From JBHJGU01 sp050331475 (lineage in GTDB: Bacteria > Pseudomonadota > Alphaproteobacteria > Caulobacterales > Maricaulaceae), in assembly GCA_050331475.1 (NCBI GenBank), contig JBHJGU010000044.1, positions 1 through 24,786 on the forward strand: a stretch of DNA of 24,786 nucleotides. Reading direction: 5' to 3'. Under the pieces are notes generated by a model that was not told the DNA's origin, searched no databases, and was given only the letters and a program-made list of their open reading frames with translations. The translations under genes were made by a program, and so were the position numbers. The number at the start of each line of letters is the position of its first letter. Positions within the stretch are counted from its first letter, which is position 1. Below, in pieces: positions 7,977 to 17,700 of the stretch.

Positions 7977-8831
7977 ATGAGCGCCAACGCCGTCACCATC
8001 TCTGCTCCTCGCCCTGGCGAGGCGGCCATTGTTTTTGGCCAATCTGAGCCCCTGGCGCTGATTGCGGGGCCGTGCGCGCTTGAAAGCCGCGCCCACGCCC
8101 TGGAATGTGCGCAAGCTCTTAAGGCGATTGCCGATAAACTTGGGGTCGGCTTGGTTTATAAGACCAGCTTCGACAAGGCCAATCGAACATGTTTAGCGTC
8201 CCCACGCGGGGTGGGGCTGGACGCCGCTTTGGCGGTGTTTGACGACATTCGCGCTCAGACAGGCCTGCCGGTGCTCACCGATGTGCATTTGCCTGAGCAC
8301 TGCGCCGCGCTCGCCCCGGTGGTCGATGTCCTGCAAATCCCTGCGTTTTTATGTCGACAAACCGACCTGCTCGTCGCCGCAGCCCAGTCGGGCCGTCCGG
8401 TCAATGTTAAAAAAGGCCAGTTCCTTGCGCCCTGGGACATGGAACATGTGCGCGACAAGCTCGTTCAGGCGGGCGCGGCGGGGGTCCTGCTGTGCGAACG
8501 CGGCGCCAGCTTCGGCTATAACACCCTGGTCTCGGACTTGCGCGCGCTGCCCATCATGGCGGCGTTCGGCTCGCCCGTGATTTTTGACGCCACCCATTCG
8601 GTGCAACAGCCCGGGGGCTTGGGCGGACGCAGCGGCGGGCAACGTGAATTCGTCGCCCCCTTAGCCCGCGCGGCCGTGGCGGTGGGCGTCGCCGGGGTGT
8701 TTATCGAGACCCATCCCGATCCTGACACCGCGCCGTCGGATGGCCCGAACATGGTGCCCTTGGCTGCGTTTGAAACGCTGATAGCGGAGTTGATGGCGTT
8801 CGACGCTCTGGCCAAGGGCCGCGCGGGGTGA
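7977..8831 (+). CDS. kdsA: 3-deoxy-8-phosphooctulonate synthase (KDO8P synthase), metal-dependent type
   Basis: A 284-residue cytoplasmic enzyme condensing phosphoenolpyruvate with arabinose-5-phosphate to make Kdo-8-phosphate for the LPS inner core. Motifs in order are GPCALES, YKTSFDKANRT, LTDVHLPE, NVKKGQFLAPWDM, CERGASFGYNTLVSD, FDATHSVQQPGG and ETHPDPDTAPSDGPNM. Cys33 in GPC stands where E. coli KdsA has asparagine. With H207 of THS, the Glu of IETH and the Asp of SDGPN it reproduces the Cys-His-Glu-Asp metal site of the class II enzymes such as Aquifex KdsA. The start chosen is ATG 7977; an in-frame TTG at 7968 is possible but unnecessary. The stop overlaps the hldE start (TGATG), so both are one operon for LPS core sugars. 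Confidence 0.95.
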   Translation: MSANAVTISAPRPGEAAIVFGQSEPLALIAGPCALESRAHALECAQALKAIADKLGVGLVYKTSFDKANRTCLASPRGVGLDAALAVFDDIRAQTGLPVLTDVHLPEHCAALAPVVDVLQIPAFLCRQTDLLVAAAQSGRPVNVKKGQFLAPWDMEHVRDKLVQAGAAGVLLCERGASFGYNTLVSDLRALPIMAAFGSPVIFDATHSVQQPGGLGGRSGGQREFVAPLARAAVAVGVAGVFIETHPDPDTAPSDGPNMVPLAAFETLIAELMAFDALAKGRAG

Positions 8832-10294
8832 TGATCGGCGCTGACCTTCGGGAACTGGTCGAGCGGATCGCTAAGGTGCGCTTGCTTTGCGTGGGCGATG
8901 TGATCCTGGACGCGTTTGTGGACGGGCGAGCGGCGCGGGTGTCGCGCGAAGCCCCGGTCGTTGCGCTGAAAGAGCAGGGGCGGCGGCTCATGCTCGGCGC
9001 GGCCGGCAATGTGGCGCGCAACGCCATCGCGCTCGGCGCCCGCGCGCGCCTGATTGCGCCCATCGGCCTGGACGCGGAAGGGCGCGCGTTTCGCGACCTC
9101 GCCGAGGGGGTGGCCGGGATGAGTGTGGACGCGATCGACACGCCGGATCGTTTGACGCCGTGTAAGACGCGGTACGGCGCCTCGGGCCAGCAAGTCCTGT
9201 GCGTGGATCGCGATCCGCCTGAGGGGATCGATGCGCACACGGAGGCCCGCATCGCCGCGGCCGTCCGCACCGGAATTAAGGACGCGGACGTTGTGGTGAT
9301 CTCCGACTATGGCCGCGGCGCCATGACGCCGTCGGTTTTGCGCGCCGTGATCGAGGCCGCGCGATCGGCCGGCGTGCGGGTCCTCGTCGACCCCCGCGGG
9401 CCAGACTTTCGCAGGTATGACGGGGCGACCCTCATCAAGCCTAACGCTCAGGAATTGGCTGAGGAAACCGGGTTGGCGCTGACCGACGACGCCGCCATGC
9501 ACGTCGCCATGCGTGCGGTCTTGGAGACATGTCCCCAGGTGGGCGGCGTATTAGCGACGCGGTCGGCTGCGGGCATGGCGCTTCTGATGCGCGACGCGGC
9601 GCCGGCGTTCATCGCGGCCCGGGCGCGCGATGTCTATGACGTCTCCGGCGCGGGCGACACCTCCATCACCGCCTTCGCCCTAGCTTTGGCCGCGGGCGCA
9701 TCGCCAACCTTGGCTGCGGAATTCGCCACCCTCGCCTCCGGTCTGGTGGTGGAGAAGGCGGGCACCGCCACCGTCACCGCCGGTGAGATGCTGGGGCGGA
9801 CTGGGAGGCGGTCACAGTTGCTATCCGAGGCGCTAAGCTTAGAGGCGGCAGTGGCGCAGGTCCGTGCTTGGCGGGCGGCCGGCGAGCGCATTGCGCTGAC
9901 AAACGGTTGTTTCGACATTCTCCACGCCGGTCACGCCGCAGCGCTGGAAGCGGCTAAAGGGGAGTGCGAGCGGTTGGTCGTCGCGCTGAACACCGACCGC
10001 TCCGTGCGCGCGTTGAAGGGGCCCCAACGCCCCTTGTCGCCGCTTCGGGACCGCGCCGCGCTTATCGCAGCGCTGGGCTGTGTCGATGCGGTGACTGCGT
10101 TTGATGAGCTGGACGCCACAGCCGTGATCGCCCAGTTGCAGCCCGACGTCTATGCGAAGGGCGCCGATTACCAGGGTCGCGATTACGCGGAGGCGCGTGC
10201 GGTGGCGGCCTATGGCGGCGCGGTCGTGTTCACCCCTCTAATGGAGGGGCTGTCCACCAGCGCCTTGGTCGCCAAAATTCGCGAGGCGGACTGA
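8831..10294 (+). CDS. hldE: Bifunctional heptose-7-phosphate kinase / heptose-1-phosphate adenylyltransferase
   Basis: A 487-residue two-domain enzyme making ADP-heptose for the LPS inner core. Residues 1 to about 320 form a PfkB-type sugar kinase: LLCVGDVILDAFVDG, GAAGNVARNA, a TLIKPNAQEL block and the catalytic SGAGDTS with D276. The C-terminal domain is a nucleotidyltransferase: TNGCFDILHAGH with HAGH at 365-368, LNTDRSVRALKGPQRP and a terminal GLSTSALVAKI. It is a full-length fusion of the E. coli HldE (RfaE) kind. ATG 8831 shares its A with the kdsA stop TGA (TGATG); a GTG at 8828 is also in frame. Coupling to kdsA ties Kdo and heptose supply together. Confidence 0.95.
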   Translation: MIGADLRELVERIAKVRLLCVGDVILDAFVDGRAARVSREAPVVALKEQGRRLMLGAAGNVARNAIALGARARLIAPIGLDAEGRAFRDLAEGVAGMSVDAIDTPDRLTPCKTRYGASGQQVLCVDRDPPEGIDAHTEARIAAAVRTGIKDADVVVISDYGRGAMTPSVLRAVIEAARSAGVRVLVDPRGPDFRRYDGATLIKPNAQELAEETGLALTDDAAMHVAMRAVLETCPQVGGVLATRSAAGMALLMRDAAPAFIAARARDVYDVSGAGDTSITAFALALAAGASPTLAAEFATLASGLVVEKAGTATVTAGEMLGRTGRRSQLLSEALSLEAAVAQVRAWRAAGERIALTNGCFDILHAGHAAALEAAKGECERLVVALNTDRSVRALKGPQRPLSPLRDRAALIAALGCVDAVTAFDELDATAVIAQLQPDVYAKGADYQGRDYAEARAVAAYGGAVVFTPLMEGLSTSALVAKIREAD

Positions 10295-10319
10295 GCCCCG
10301 CTCGTCCCGGTCGGCGCAG

Positions 10320-11414
10320 CTATTCAGGGACTTTCTCCACCGGCGCTTCGCGTAACACAACCTCCGCCTCCAGCGGTGGCGCGAGCCGACCCTGCTCGCG
10401 GAAGAGGGTCTCTAACGCGTCGCCCCGCACCTGGACGTCCTGCGCGATCGCCTCAGCGAACCAGATCTGTGGCTTGGGTTTTAAACCGCCGCCGAGCCAG
10501 TCCCGCTGGGGCGCCTTAAGGGTCGGGGTCCCTACGACCACCAAAACGCCGTCAGCGCATTGCGCCGAGTAAGCTTTCGCGTCGATGACCCCGGCGGGGG
10601 GCGCGCAGGCCAAATCGCGACCGCCGCGGGGCGCGAGCCGGCCATTTGCCGCCCAGAAGAGGGCGCGTTCGCGATGCCGAGCGATGTCCGCCCGCCGTCC
10701 ACGCTCGAAGGCTGACCAAGCGAGCACGCACCGCGCTGCGTCTGGCGCTTGGCATAAGGGGAAAGGGCTTTCACCAGCCTGATACGCGTTGTCGGGGTAA
10801 GCGATGTCAATGACATAAGCGGCGGCGAGCCGTTCCGCCAGTCGCGGGTCGTCGAACTCAGACTGCAGCAGCCGCGACAGGTGCAATCCACCCTGTTCGA
10901 CCCCGACCATCACCAAAGGCGCTTTGTCCGGCGCGGCGTCGAGGAAGGCGGCGAAAGCGCGAGCCACATCGGTGTAAGCTCGCCGTCGAGCCTCGCGGGC
11001 GTCTTCGCGATGGCTGTGCATGGCGTAAAGCCCCGCTTGACGATAAAGCGGCGCGGAGATCCGCCAGGTTTCGGGAAAGGCTGGCCCATACTCCGCCAGA
11101 AAGATGTCGCGCAGGCGCGAGACGGCTTGGGGCGCGTCGTAGGCGATGTTCCAGGTCTTCAATGCATAGCCGCTAGTGGGCGCCAGCAGAAACACCTCCG
11201 CGGGCGGGGTTTTCAGGGTGAGATCCGCGGGCGTGTCCGGTCGCGCGAGCCAGGCCTGGGCTTGGGCGAAATCCGGCGGAGGCGGGGAGGGTTCAATCTC
11301 AAACGGAATGTCTGGGTAAAGGCTTAGCCGATAAAGTTCATCACGCGCCTCAAAAGCCGCCCCCGCGAGGACGAGCAACATCGCCGCTAACCCCAAGCTT
11401 AAAGCCCGCCCCAT
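10320..11414 (-). CDS. DUF3089 family lipase-like protein with altered nucleophile motif
   Basis: A 364-residue protein with an N-terminal hydrophobic stretch (residues 4-21, LSLGLAAMLLVLAGAAF) that could be a signal peptide or anchor, followed by a periplasmic domain. EVFLLAPTSGYALKTWN, SAPLYRQAGLYAMHS and AYTDVARAFAAFLD match the alpha/beta-hydrolase-like DUF3089 family. Where the family normally has a GHSQG-type nucleophile elbow, this protein reads VGVEQGG, with E173 at the serine position. It may therefore be catalytically dead or use other chemistry. ATG 11414 has AAGGA 6 nt upstream. It converges with hldE (25 bp gap) and diverges from the DUF502 gene. Family call is moderate to good; function unknown. 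Confidence 0.75.
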   Translation of the reverse strand: MGRALSLGLAAMLLVLAGAAFEARDELYRLSLYPDIPFEIEPSPPPPDFAQAQAWLARPDTPADLTLKTPPAEVFLLAPTSGYALKTWNIAYDAPQAVSRLRDIFLAEYGPAFPETWRISAPLYRQAGLYAMHSHREDAREARRRAYTDVARAFAAFLDAAPDKAPLVMVGVEQGGLHLSRLLQSEFDDPRLAERLAAAYVIDIAYPDNAYQAGESPFPLCQAPDAARCVLAWSAFERGRRADIARHRERALFWAANGRLAPRGGRDLACAPPAGVIDAKAYSAQCADGVLVVVGTPTLKAPQRDWLGGGLKPKPQIWFAEAIAQDVQVRGDALETLFREQGRLAPPLEAEVVLREAPVEKVPE

Positions 11415-11548
11415 GACCGTTCCTTGTATCCCTGTCCGCGCCCGTCTGACCCGATGGCGGCGGACGATAAGCAGAGCCGCGCCCCGCGTCGAGGCGTTGG
11501 CCTGGAGGCTGGGAGCGCGTATGACCGGGTTTGGCGGGGCGATTTGGC

Positions 11549-11553
11549 GGAGG
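11549..11553 (+). promoter_or_regulatory. Ribosome binding site deciding the DUF502 start
   Basis: GGAGG lies 8 nt before ATG 11562. The longer in-frame starts at 11424 and 11454 lack a comparable site and would add a charged leader before the family's usual N terminus. Confidence 0.55.
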
Positions 11554-11561
11554 ACGCCGGC

Positions 11562-12350
11562 ATGACCGGAGATCCTGACTTGGGCGGACTAGAGCCGCCC
11601 CAACGCGACCAGCGGCTTGGGCGCTGGGTGCGCAACAGCTTTTTGACCGGTGTCGTGGTCGCCACGCCGGTGGGCGTAACAATCTGGCTGATCGTCGCCT
11701 TTGTGAATTTCGTCGACGCGCGGGTTAAACCCTTGATCCCAACGCGGTGGAACCCCGAAGCCTATCTGAATATCGCCATTCCGGGCCTGGGTTTGGTGTT
11801 CGCGGTCATGGCGCTCACCGTGCTCGGCGCGTTCGCGGCGAACTTTTTCGGCCGCACCTTAATCGGGATGGGCGAGAGGGTTCTCAATGGCTTACCGCTT
11901 GTGCGCACCATCTATAGTGGGCTTAAGCAAGTGCTTGAAACGGTGCTCCAACAGCGCGAACGCTCCTTCCAGGAAGTGGCGCTGATCCAGTATCCGCGAC
12001 CGGGCATATGGGCGTTGGGCTTTGTCACCGCGGACGCCAAGGACGAGCTCAAGCGGCAATTGACCGAGGAGGGGGATGATTTCGTGGGCGTGTTCCTGCC
12101 AACCACGCCGAACCCGACCTCTGGATTTTTGCTCTATGAGCGGCGCTCAAAGCTCAAAATCCTCGATATGAGTGTGGAGCATGGCGCGAAACTGATCATC
12201 TCCGCGGGGCTCGTCTATCCAAACGAGGCCGATGCGGTGGCCGAGTTTAACCGGCTTTCAAAAGCTTCACGGCCTGATCGCGGTCGAAAAGGTAAAGCAG
12301 CACGCGAAGCGCCGCCCCCCGAGCCGATTGCAGGGTCGGGTCGCGGCTGA
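11562..12350 (+). CDS. DUF502 integral membrane protein
   Basis: A 262-residue protein with two hydrophobic spans near the N terminus: the first around LTGVVVATPVGVTIWLIVAF, the second around IPGLGLVFAVMALTVLGAF. A soluble domain follows. GLPLVRTIYSGLKQVLETV, VALIQYPRPGIWALGFVT and the signature TTPNPTSGFLL identify the DUF502 family, whose role is unknown. The tail after about residue 230 is basic and proline-rich (KASRPDRGRKGKAAREA). It is encoded entirely in DNA that also encodes the last 34 codons of recG on the other strand, so this tail is probably a late extension. It has its own start with GGAGG and is transcribed divergently from the DUF3089 gene. Confidence 0.85.
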   Translation: MTGDPDLGGLEPPQRDQRLGRWVRNSFLTGVVVATPVGVTIWLIVAFVNFVDARVKPLIPTRWNPEAYLNIAIPGLGLVFAVMALTVLGAFAANFFGRTLIGMGERVLNGLPLVRTIYSGLKQVLETVLQQRERSFQEVALIQYPRPGIWALGFVTADAKDELKRQLTEEGDDFVGVFLPTTPNPTSGFLLYERRSKLKILDMSVEHGAKLIISAGLVYPNEADAVAEFNRLSKASRPDRGRKGKAAREAPPPEPIAGSGRG

Positions 12351-14328
12351 GGACCGCCCGGGCGTCGGTGTCCGCGATCTCGAGCAAGTCAGCGTGCGCC
12401 TCCAAATCGGCGAACCGATGGTCGGCGATACCGCTCTGACGCCGGCCCAAGAGATCGCCAGCCCCGCGCAGCCGCCAATCCTCCTCCGCGATCAGAAAGC
12501 CGTCTTCGGTGCGCCGCAGAATGTCGAGCCGGGCGCGCGCCGCTTCGCCAAGTGGGGCTTTGTAAAGCAACAGGCACGCCGCTTTTCGATCTCCGCGACC
12601 CACCCGTCCGCGCAATTGGTGCAATTGAGCGAGGCCAAACCGGTCGGCGTGCTCGATAATCATGATCGAGGCGGCGGGCACATTGACGCCGACTTCGATC
12701 ACCGTGGTTGCGACCAGGATTTTATAGTCGCCCCCCGCAAACGCGCGCGCCATGGCGTCCTTGTCTTGCGCGGAGAGCCGTCCGTGCACCAGCCCCACCT
12801 GGTCGCCAAACTCGGCGCGCAAGGCGTCATAACGGTCTTCAACCGCGCTAAGATCCAGCACATCTGAGCTCTCCACTAACGGGCAGACCCAGAAGACTTG
12901 CTCGCCCCGATCAATGGCGCGGCCGACCGCGAGTAAAACCTCCTCCATCCGGTCCAACGGCAGGGCGCGGGTGACCACCGGTTGGCGGCCCGGCGGCTTC
13001 TCATCGAGCTTGGAGGCGTCCAAATCGCCATAGGCGGCCAAAGCCAGCGTGCGCGGGATCGGCGTCGCCGTCATGACCAACAGGTCCGGGCGCACGCCTT
13101 TACCCGCCAACCGCAAACGGTCGCTCACCCCGAAGCGGTGCTGTTCGTCGATGACGACCAGGCCGAGATCGGCAAAATCTACGGTCTCCTGGAACAGGGC
13201 GTGGGTGCCGATCACCACATCCGTCTGCCCTGAGGCGATGGCGGCGAGCAGGGCTTCACGCGTTTTGCCCTTGTCCCGACCGGTCAAGACGACCGCCTCG
13301 ATCCCGGCTGCTTGAAGCCACGGCTTGAGCGTTTCGCCATGCTGGCGGGCGAGAATCTCCGTGGGCGCCATCAACGCGGCCTGGCGGCCCGCTTCGACCG
13401 CGCGCGCCAAAGCGAGAGCGGCGACGAAGGTCTTACCTGAGCCTACGTCGCCTTGGAGCAGCCGCGCCATGCGTTCGGGCTGAGCCATGTCACGCTCAAT
13501 TTCCGCAAACGCGCGGCTTTGCGCGCCTGTGGGGGTGAACCCGGCGGCCCGCTTCACCGCAGCCACCTTCGCGCCGTCCCCGGTCATCGGTCGGCCCGAT
13601 TGGCGCTTATTAAACGCCCGGGCGAGCGCCAGCGCCAATTGAGAGGCCAGCAATTCGTCATAGGCCAGTCGCGCCCGCGCCGGCGCGTTGAGATCGAGGT
13701 CTTGCGCGCTCTCGGGCGCGTGCAGCCGGGCTACCGCATCGGCGAAGCTCGGCCAGGATCGGGCCGCCAACAGGCTGGGGTCTTGCCACTCCTCCAAGGC
13801 GGGAAGCCGCGCTAACGCCGCCGCGCACGCCTTGCTTAACACCTTGCCCGACAGGCCGGCGGTTAGCGGATAGACGGGTTCTCGGTCGGGCAGGGTCTCC
13901 GGCCCGTCCGGGTCCAGCACGTAATCGGGATGCAGGATTTGGATTTCGCCGCTAAACCGCTCCACCTTGCCGGAGACCAGCCTCACTGCGTCCACCGGCA
14001 AAAGCCGTTGAAGGTAATCCCGTTTGGCGTGGAACCAGGCGAGCGTCAGAAACCCGTTCGCCTCGCGGCACCGCACCCGATAGGGGCGGCGGGGTTGTTC
14101 GGGCGGAAAATGCCGCTCCACCTGCACCAAAAAACTGGCGATCTCGCCGTCGCGCGCTTGAGCGACGCCAGGCCGCGCGCTGCGGTCGATCAGCCCTGAG
14201 GGCGCATGGAACAGCAGATCGCGCACCAACGGACCGGTCAACTTGGCCATCAGGCTGGCGGTCTTCGGGCCGACGCCTTTCAACGCGCTCAATTCGGCGA
14301 ACAGGGGGAACAGGATGGCCGGGCGCAT
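12247..14328 (-). CDS. recG: ATP-dependent DNA helicase RecG
   Basis: A 693-residue monomeric helicase that reverses stalled replication forks and branch-migrates recombination intermediates. The N-terminal wedge/OB part starts with LSALKGVGPKTA. The helicase core carries Walker A GDVGSGKT at residues 293-300, the DEQHRFG box, TATPIPRTL, then VIEVGVNVPAAS and QLRGRVGRGDRKA. The C-terminal RecG signature SGIADHRFADLEAHADLL and the ending LLKAG are normal, so the gene is complete. ATG 14328 fits the family start, although no clear ribosome site is visible. It is divergent from sdhE-mfd, a common alphaproteobacterial order. Its 3' end lies inside the DUF502 gene on the opposite strand. Confidence 0.97.
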   Translation of the reverse strand: MRPAILFPLFAELSALKGVGPKTASLMAKLTGPLVRDLLFHAPSGLIDRSARPGVAQARDGEIASFLVQVERHFPPEQPRRPYRVRCREANGFLTLAWFHAKRDYLQRLLPVDAVRLVSGKVERFSGEIQILHPDYVLDPDGPETLPDREPVYPLTAGLSGKVLSKACAAALARLPALEEWQDPSLLAARSWPSFADAVARLHAPESAQDLDLNAPARARLAYDELLASQLALALARAFNKRQSGRPMTGDGAKVAAVKRAAGFTPTGAQSRAFAEIERDMAQPERMARLLQGDVGSGKTFVAALALARAVEAGRQAALMAPTEILARQHGETLKPWLQAAGIEAVVLTGRDKGKTREALLAAIASGQTDVVIGTHALFQETVDFADLGLVVIDEQHRFGVSDRLRLAGKGVRPDLLVMTATPIPRTLALAAYGDLDASKLDEKPPGRQPVVTRALPLDRMEEVLLAVGRAIDRGEQVFWVCPLVESSDVLDLSAVEDRYDALRAEFGDQVGLVHGRLSAQDKDAMARAFAGGDYKILVATTVIEVGVNVPAASIMIIEHADRFGLAQLHQLRGRVGRGDRKAACLLLYKAPLGEAARARLDILRRTEDGFLIAEEDWRLRGAGDLLGRRQSGIADHRFADLEAHADLLEIADTDARAVLSRDPTLQSARGAALRVLLYLFDRDQAVKLLKAG

Positions 14329-14410
14329 GCGGGTTTAGGGGATCGCTCTGTCTGGTCTCAAGCTGACGGGACGTCTATATCGCGGATTGGACAAGATCGG
14401 GGAGCCGATG

Positions 14411-14737
14411 ATGAATGTGACCAACCCGGCTTCAGCGCCGCAGAACCCCCGCCTTAAGCGCTTGCGGTTTCGCAGCTGGCGGCGGGGCTTTCGCGAGATG
14501 GACTTGATTCTCGGCCATTTCGCGGACCAACACCTCGACAAGCTCGGCCCTGAGGATCTCGACCGGTATGAGGCGCTGTTAGGCGCGCCTGACCAAGACC
14601 TTTACGCGTGGCTGACGGATCGGGCGCCGGTTCCTGACGAGCATGACCATGCGGTGATGGCCTTGATCAAGAGTTTCCGCTATTTCGCGCGGACGTTATG
14701 GGCGGAAACGGCGCAGACCGGGGCCGCCGCCGACTGA
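14411..14737 (+). CDS. sdhE: Succinate dehydrogenase assembly factor 2 (SdhE, FAD assembly factor)
   Basis: A 108-residue cytoplasmic helper that promotes covalent attachment of FAD to the succinate dehydrogenase flavoprotein subunit. The conserved block RFRSWRRGFREMDLILGHF contains the RGxxE-type motif (RGFRE) that contacts the flavoprotein. YEALLGAPDQDLYAWL completes the small helical fold, and the length is typical once a short N-terminal tail is allowed. GGGGAG at 14399-14404 lies 6 nt before ATG 14411 and 3 nt before ATG 14408; the second is preferred. It lies 10 bp ahead of mfd and may be co-transcribed with it. Confidence 0.93.
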   Translation: MNVTNPASAPQNPRLKRLRFRSWRRGFREMDLILGHFADQHLDKLGPEDLDRYEALLGAPDQDLYAWLTDRAPVPDEHDHAVMALIKSFRYFARTLWAETAQTGAAAD

Positions 14738-14747
14738 CAGGTCGTCC

Positions 14748-17700
14748 ATGAGCCGTGACATTCTCGACCGGGTCGCCCGCGACCGCGGCCCGTTAACCGT
14801 TTCCGGAGCGCCTGAGGGCCTCGACGCACTGAGCTTGGCCCAAGCGGCGCGCCGCCGAGGCGGGGTGACGCTGTTTATCGCGCGTGAGGACGCGCGAGCG
14901 GCAAGCTTCGCCGCCGCGATCGGTTTTTTCGATCCCAGCCTGCCGGTGTTGCGCCTGCCGGCCTGGGATTGTCTGCCCTACGATCGGGTAAGCCCCAGCG
15001 CGGAGACCGCCGCGCGCCGGGCTTTTGCGTTGGGTCGTTTGGCTGAACAGACGGGGTCCGAACCGCTTCTCGTGATCGCCACGGTCTCGGCAATGCTTCA
15101 ACGCGCGCCTGAACGCAGTGTCCTGGGCCAGGCCCGCTTCGCCGCGCGGGTCGGTCAAGTGGTCGATCTGGAGGCGCTCAAACGTTATCTTGCGGTGAAC
15201 GGCTACGCCCGCTGCGCCACCGTCGCGGAACCGGGGGACAGCGCGGTGCGCGGGGGCGTGATGGACGTTTTCCCCCCGGGCGCGGAGCATCCGCTGCGGT
15301 TGGACTTTTTTGGCGATCAGTTGGAAAGCGTCCGCGCGTTTGATGCGGACACCCAGCGATCGGTCAAACAATTAGATGCGGTAACTTTGGCGCCGGTGAG
15401 TGAGGTTCAGCTCGACGACGCCGCGATCTCCCGATTTCGGCGCGGTTTTGTCGCCCGGTTCGGTGCGGCTATGGATGATCCGATTTACAGCGCCGTAAGC
15501 GCGGGCGCCCGGCCCCAGGGCGTGGAGCATTGGCTGCCCTTGTTCTATGAGCGCACGGACACCGTCTTTGACTATGTGGGCCCGGACGCTCTGATCGCGC
15601 TCGACCACCAAGCCTTAGACGCGCGCGACGAGCGCCTTGCGCTGATCGATGACTATCACACCGCGCGGATCGACTCCGCGGACAGCGCCAAGACCGCCAA
15701 AGGGCTGTCTGCGCCGGCTTATCGCGCGCTTGAACCGGACGCGCTTTATCTGACGGCCGAGGGGTGGGACCAAGCGCTTGAAGATCGCCCGGTGCGCCGG
15801 TTCAGTCCGTTCCCCGAGCCCGAAGCGCTTGACGTTTTGGACATTGGTGGCCGCCAAGGCCGTGGGTTCGCGGCTGAACGGGCGAAAGAGGGCGCCAATG
15901 TGTTCGATGCGCTCAAGGCCCATGTGGACGGACTTTACGCCCAGGGCAAACGGGTTCTGATCGCGTCATGGACCCAAGGCTCCTCGGACCGGCTTGCGGG
16001 GGTGTTAAGCGACCATAAGCTTGGCGAGGCGCGGCTGGGCTCAGATTGGGACGACGCGGTGGGCAAGGCGAAAACCGCGCCCGCGCGCATCGTTTTGCCG
16101 CTGGAGCGCGGGTTCGAAACCCCTGATGTGGCGGTGATTTCCGAGCAAGATGTGCTCGGGGATCGGCTCTCCCGGCCCCGGAAAAAGCGCCGTGCGGCGA
16201 ACTTCATCGCGGAGGCCGCCGCCCTGCGGCCCGACGATTTGGTGGTCCATGTGGATCACGGCATTGGCCGGTATCTGGGGCTGAAGACCTTGGCGGTCCA
16301 AGACGCGCCCCATGATTGTCTGGAAATCGAGTATGCGGGCGCGTCAAAGCTTTATCTGCCCGTTGAGAATATTGAGCTTCTGTCCCGTTACGGCCAGGAC
16401 GCCGAAACGGTGCAGCTCGACCGCTTAGGCGGGGCGGGCTGGCAGGCGCGCAAGGCGGCGGCGAAGAAACGCCTGCGCGATATGGCCGATCAGCTTATCA
16501 AGATCGCGGCGGCGCGGGCGGCCAAATCCGGGGAGGACATCGATCCGCCCTCAGGCTTGTTCGACGAGTTCTGCGCGCGGTTTCCCTATGTGGAGACCGA
16601 CGACCAGCTTTCCGCGATCGAAGACGTCATTGGCGATCTCGCTAAGGGCCAGCCCATGGATCGGCTCGTGTGCGGGGATGTGGGCTTCGGCAAAACCGAA
16701 GTGGCGTTACGCGCAGCTTTCGTGGCGGCCATGAGCGGGCGTCAGGTCGCGGTGGTGGCGCCCACCACGCTGCTTGCGCGCCAACACCACAAAACCTTCT
16801 CCGAACGTTTCCGCGGCTGGCCCATTACGGTGCGCCCGCTCTCGCGATTGGTGTCGCCCAAGGAGGCGGCGTTGACGCGCGAAGGGCTCGCCAATGGTAC
16901 GGTCGAGATCGTGGTGGGCACCCATGCTCTGCTGGCCAAGACGGTTAAGTTCAAGCATCTGGGCTTACTGATCATCGACGAGGAACAACGCTTTGGGGTG
17001 AAGCACAAAGAGCGGCTTAAGGAACTGAAAGCTGACGTGCACGTGCTGACGCTGACCGCGACGCCGATCCCGCGGACGCTGCAACTGGCCATGTCGGGCA
17101 TTCGCGAGTTGTCGCTGATCGCCACTCCGCCGGTGGATCGGCTCGCGGTGCGCACCTACGTCACGCCGTTTGATCCGGTGACGGTGCGCGAAGCTCTGTT
17201 GCGGGAGAAATATCGCGCCGGGCAGAGCTTTTTTGTCGTTCCCCGGGTGAAAGACATCCCCGATGTGGAGACCTTCTTACGCGAGCGCGTGCCAGAGGTG
17301 AGCTTTATCAGCGCCCATGGCCAAATGGCCTCCACGCGGCTCGAAGAGGTGATGACGGCGTTTTACGAAGGCCGCTATGACGTGCTGCTGGCGACCACCA
17401 TCGTGGAGTCTGGCCTCGACATCCCGACCGCGAACACGCTCGTGGTGCACCGCGCGGATATGTTCGGCCTCGCTCAGCTTTATCAAATTCGCGGACGGGT
17501 GGGGCGGTCGAAAACCCGCGCTTACGCCTATCTCACAACGCCGAACGACAAAAAGCTCACCCCGGGGGCGGAGCGACGGCTCAAAGTGCTCTCCTCGCTG
17601 GACACGTTGGGGGCCGGCTTCACCCTGGCGCGCCACGATCTCGATCTGCGCGGGGGCGGCAATCTGCTCGGCGAGGAACAATCGGGTCACATCAAAGACG

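Noticed and set aside
8516..9502. 328-codon minus-strand open frame opposite kdsA/hldE
   Set aside because: The plus-strand frames carry all KdsA and HldE motifs. The antisense product is rich in Arg, His and Pro without any domain, as expected of GC-rich shadow frames.
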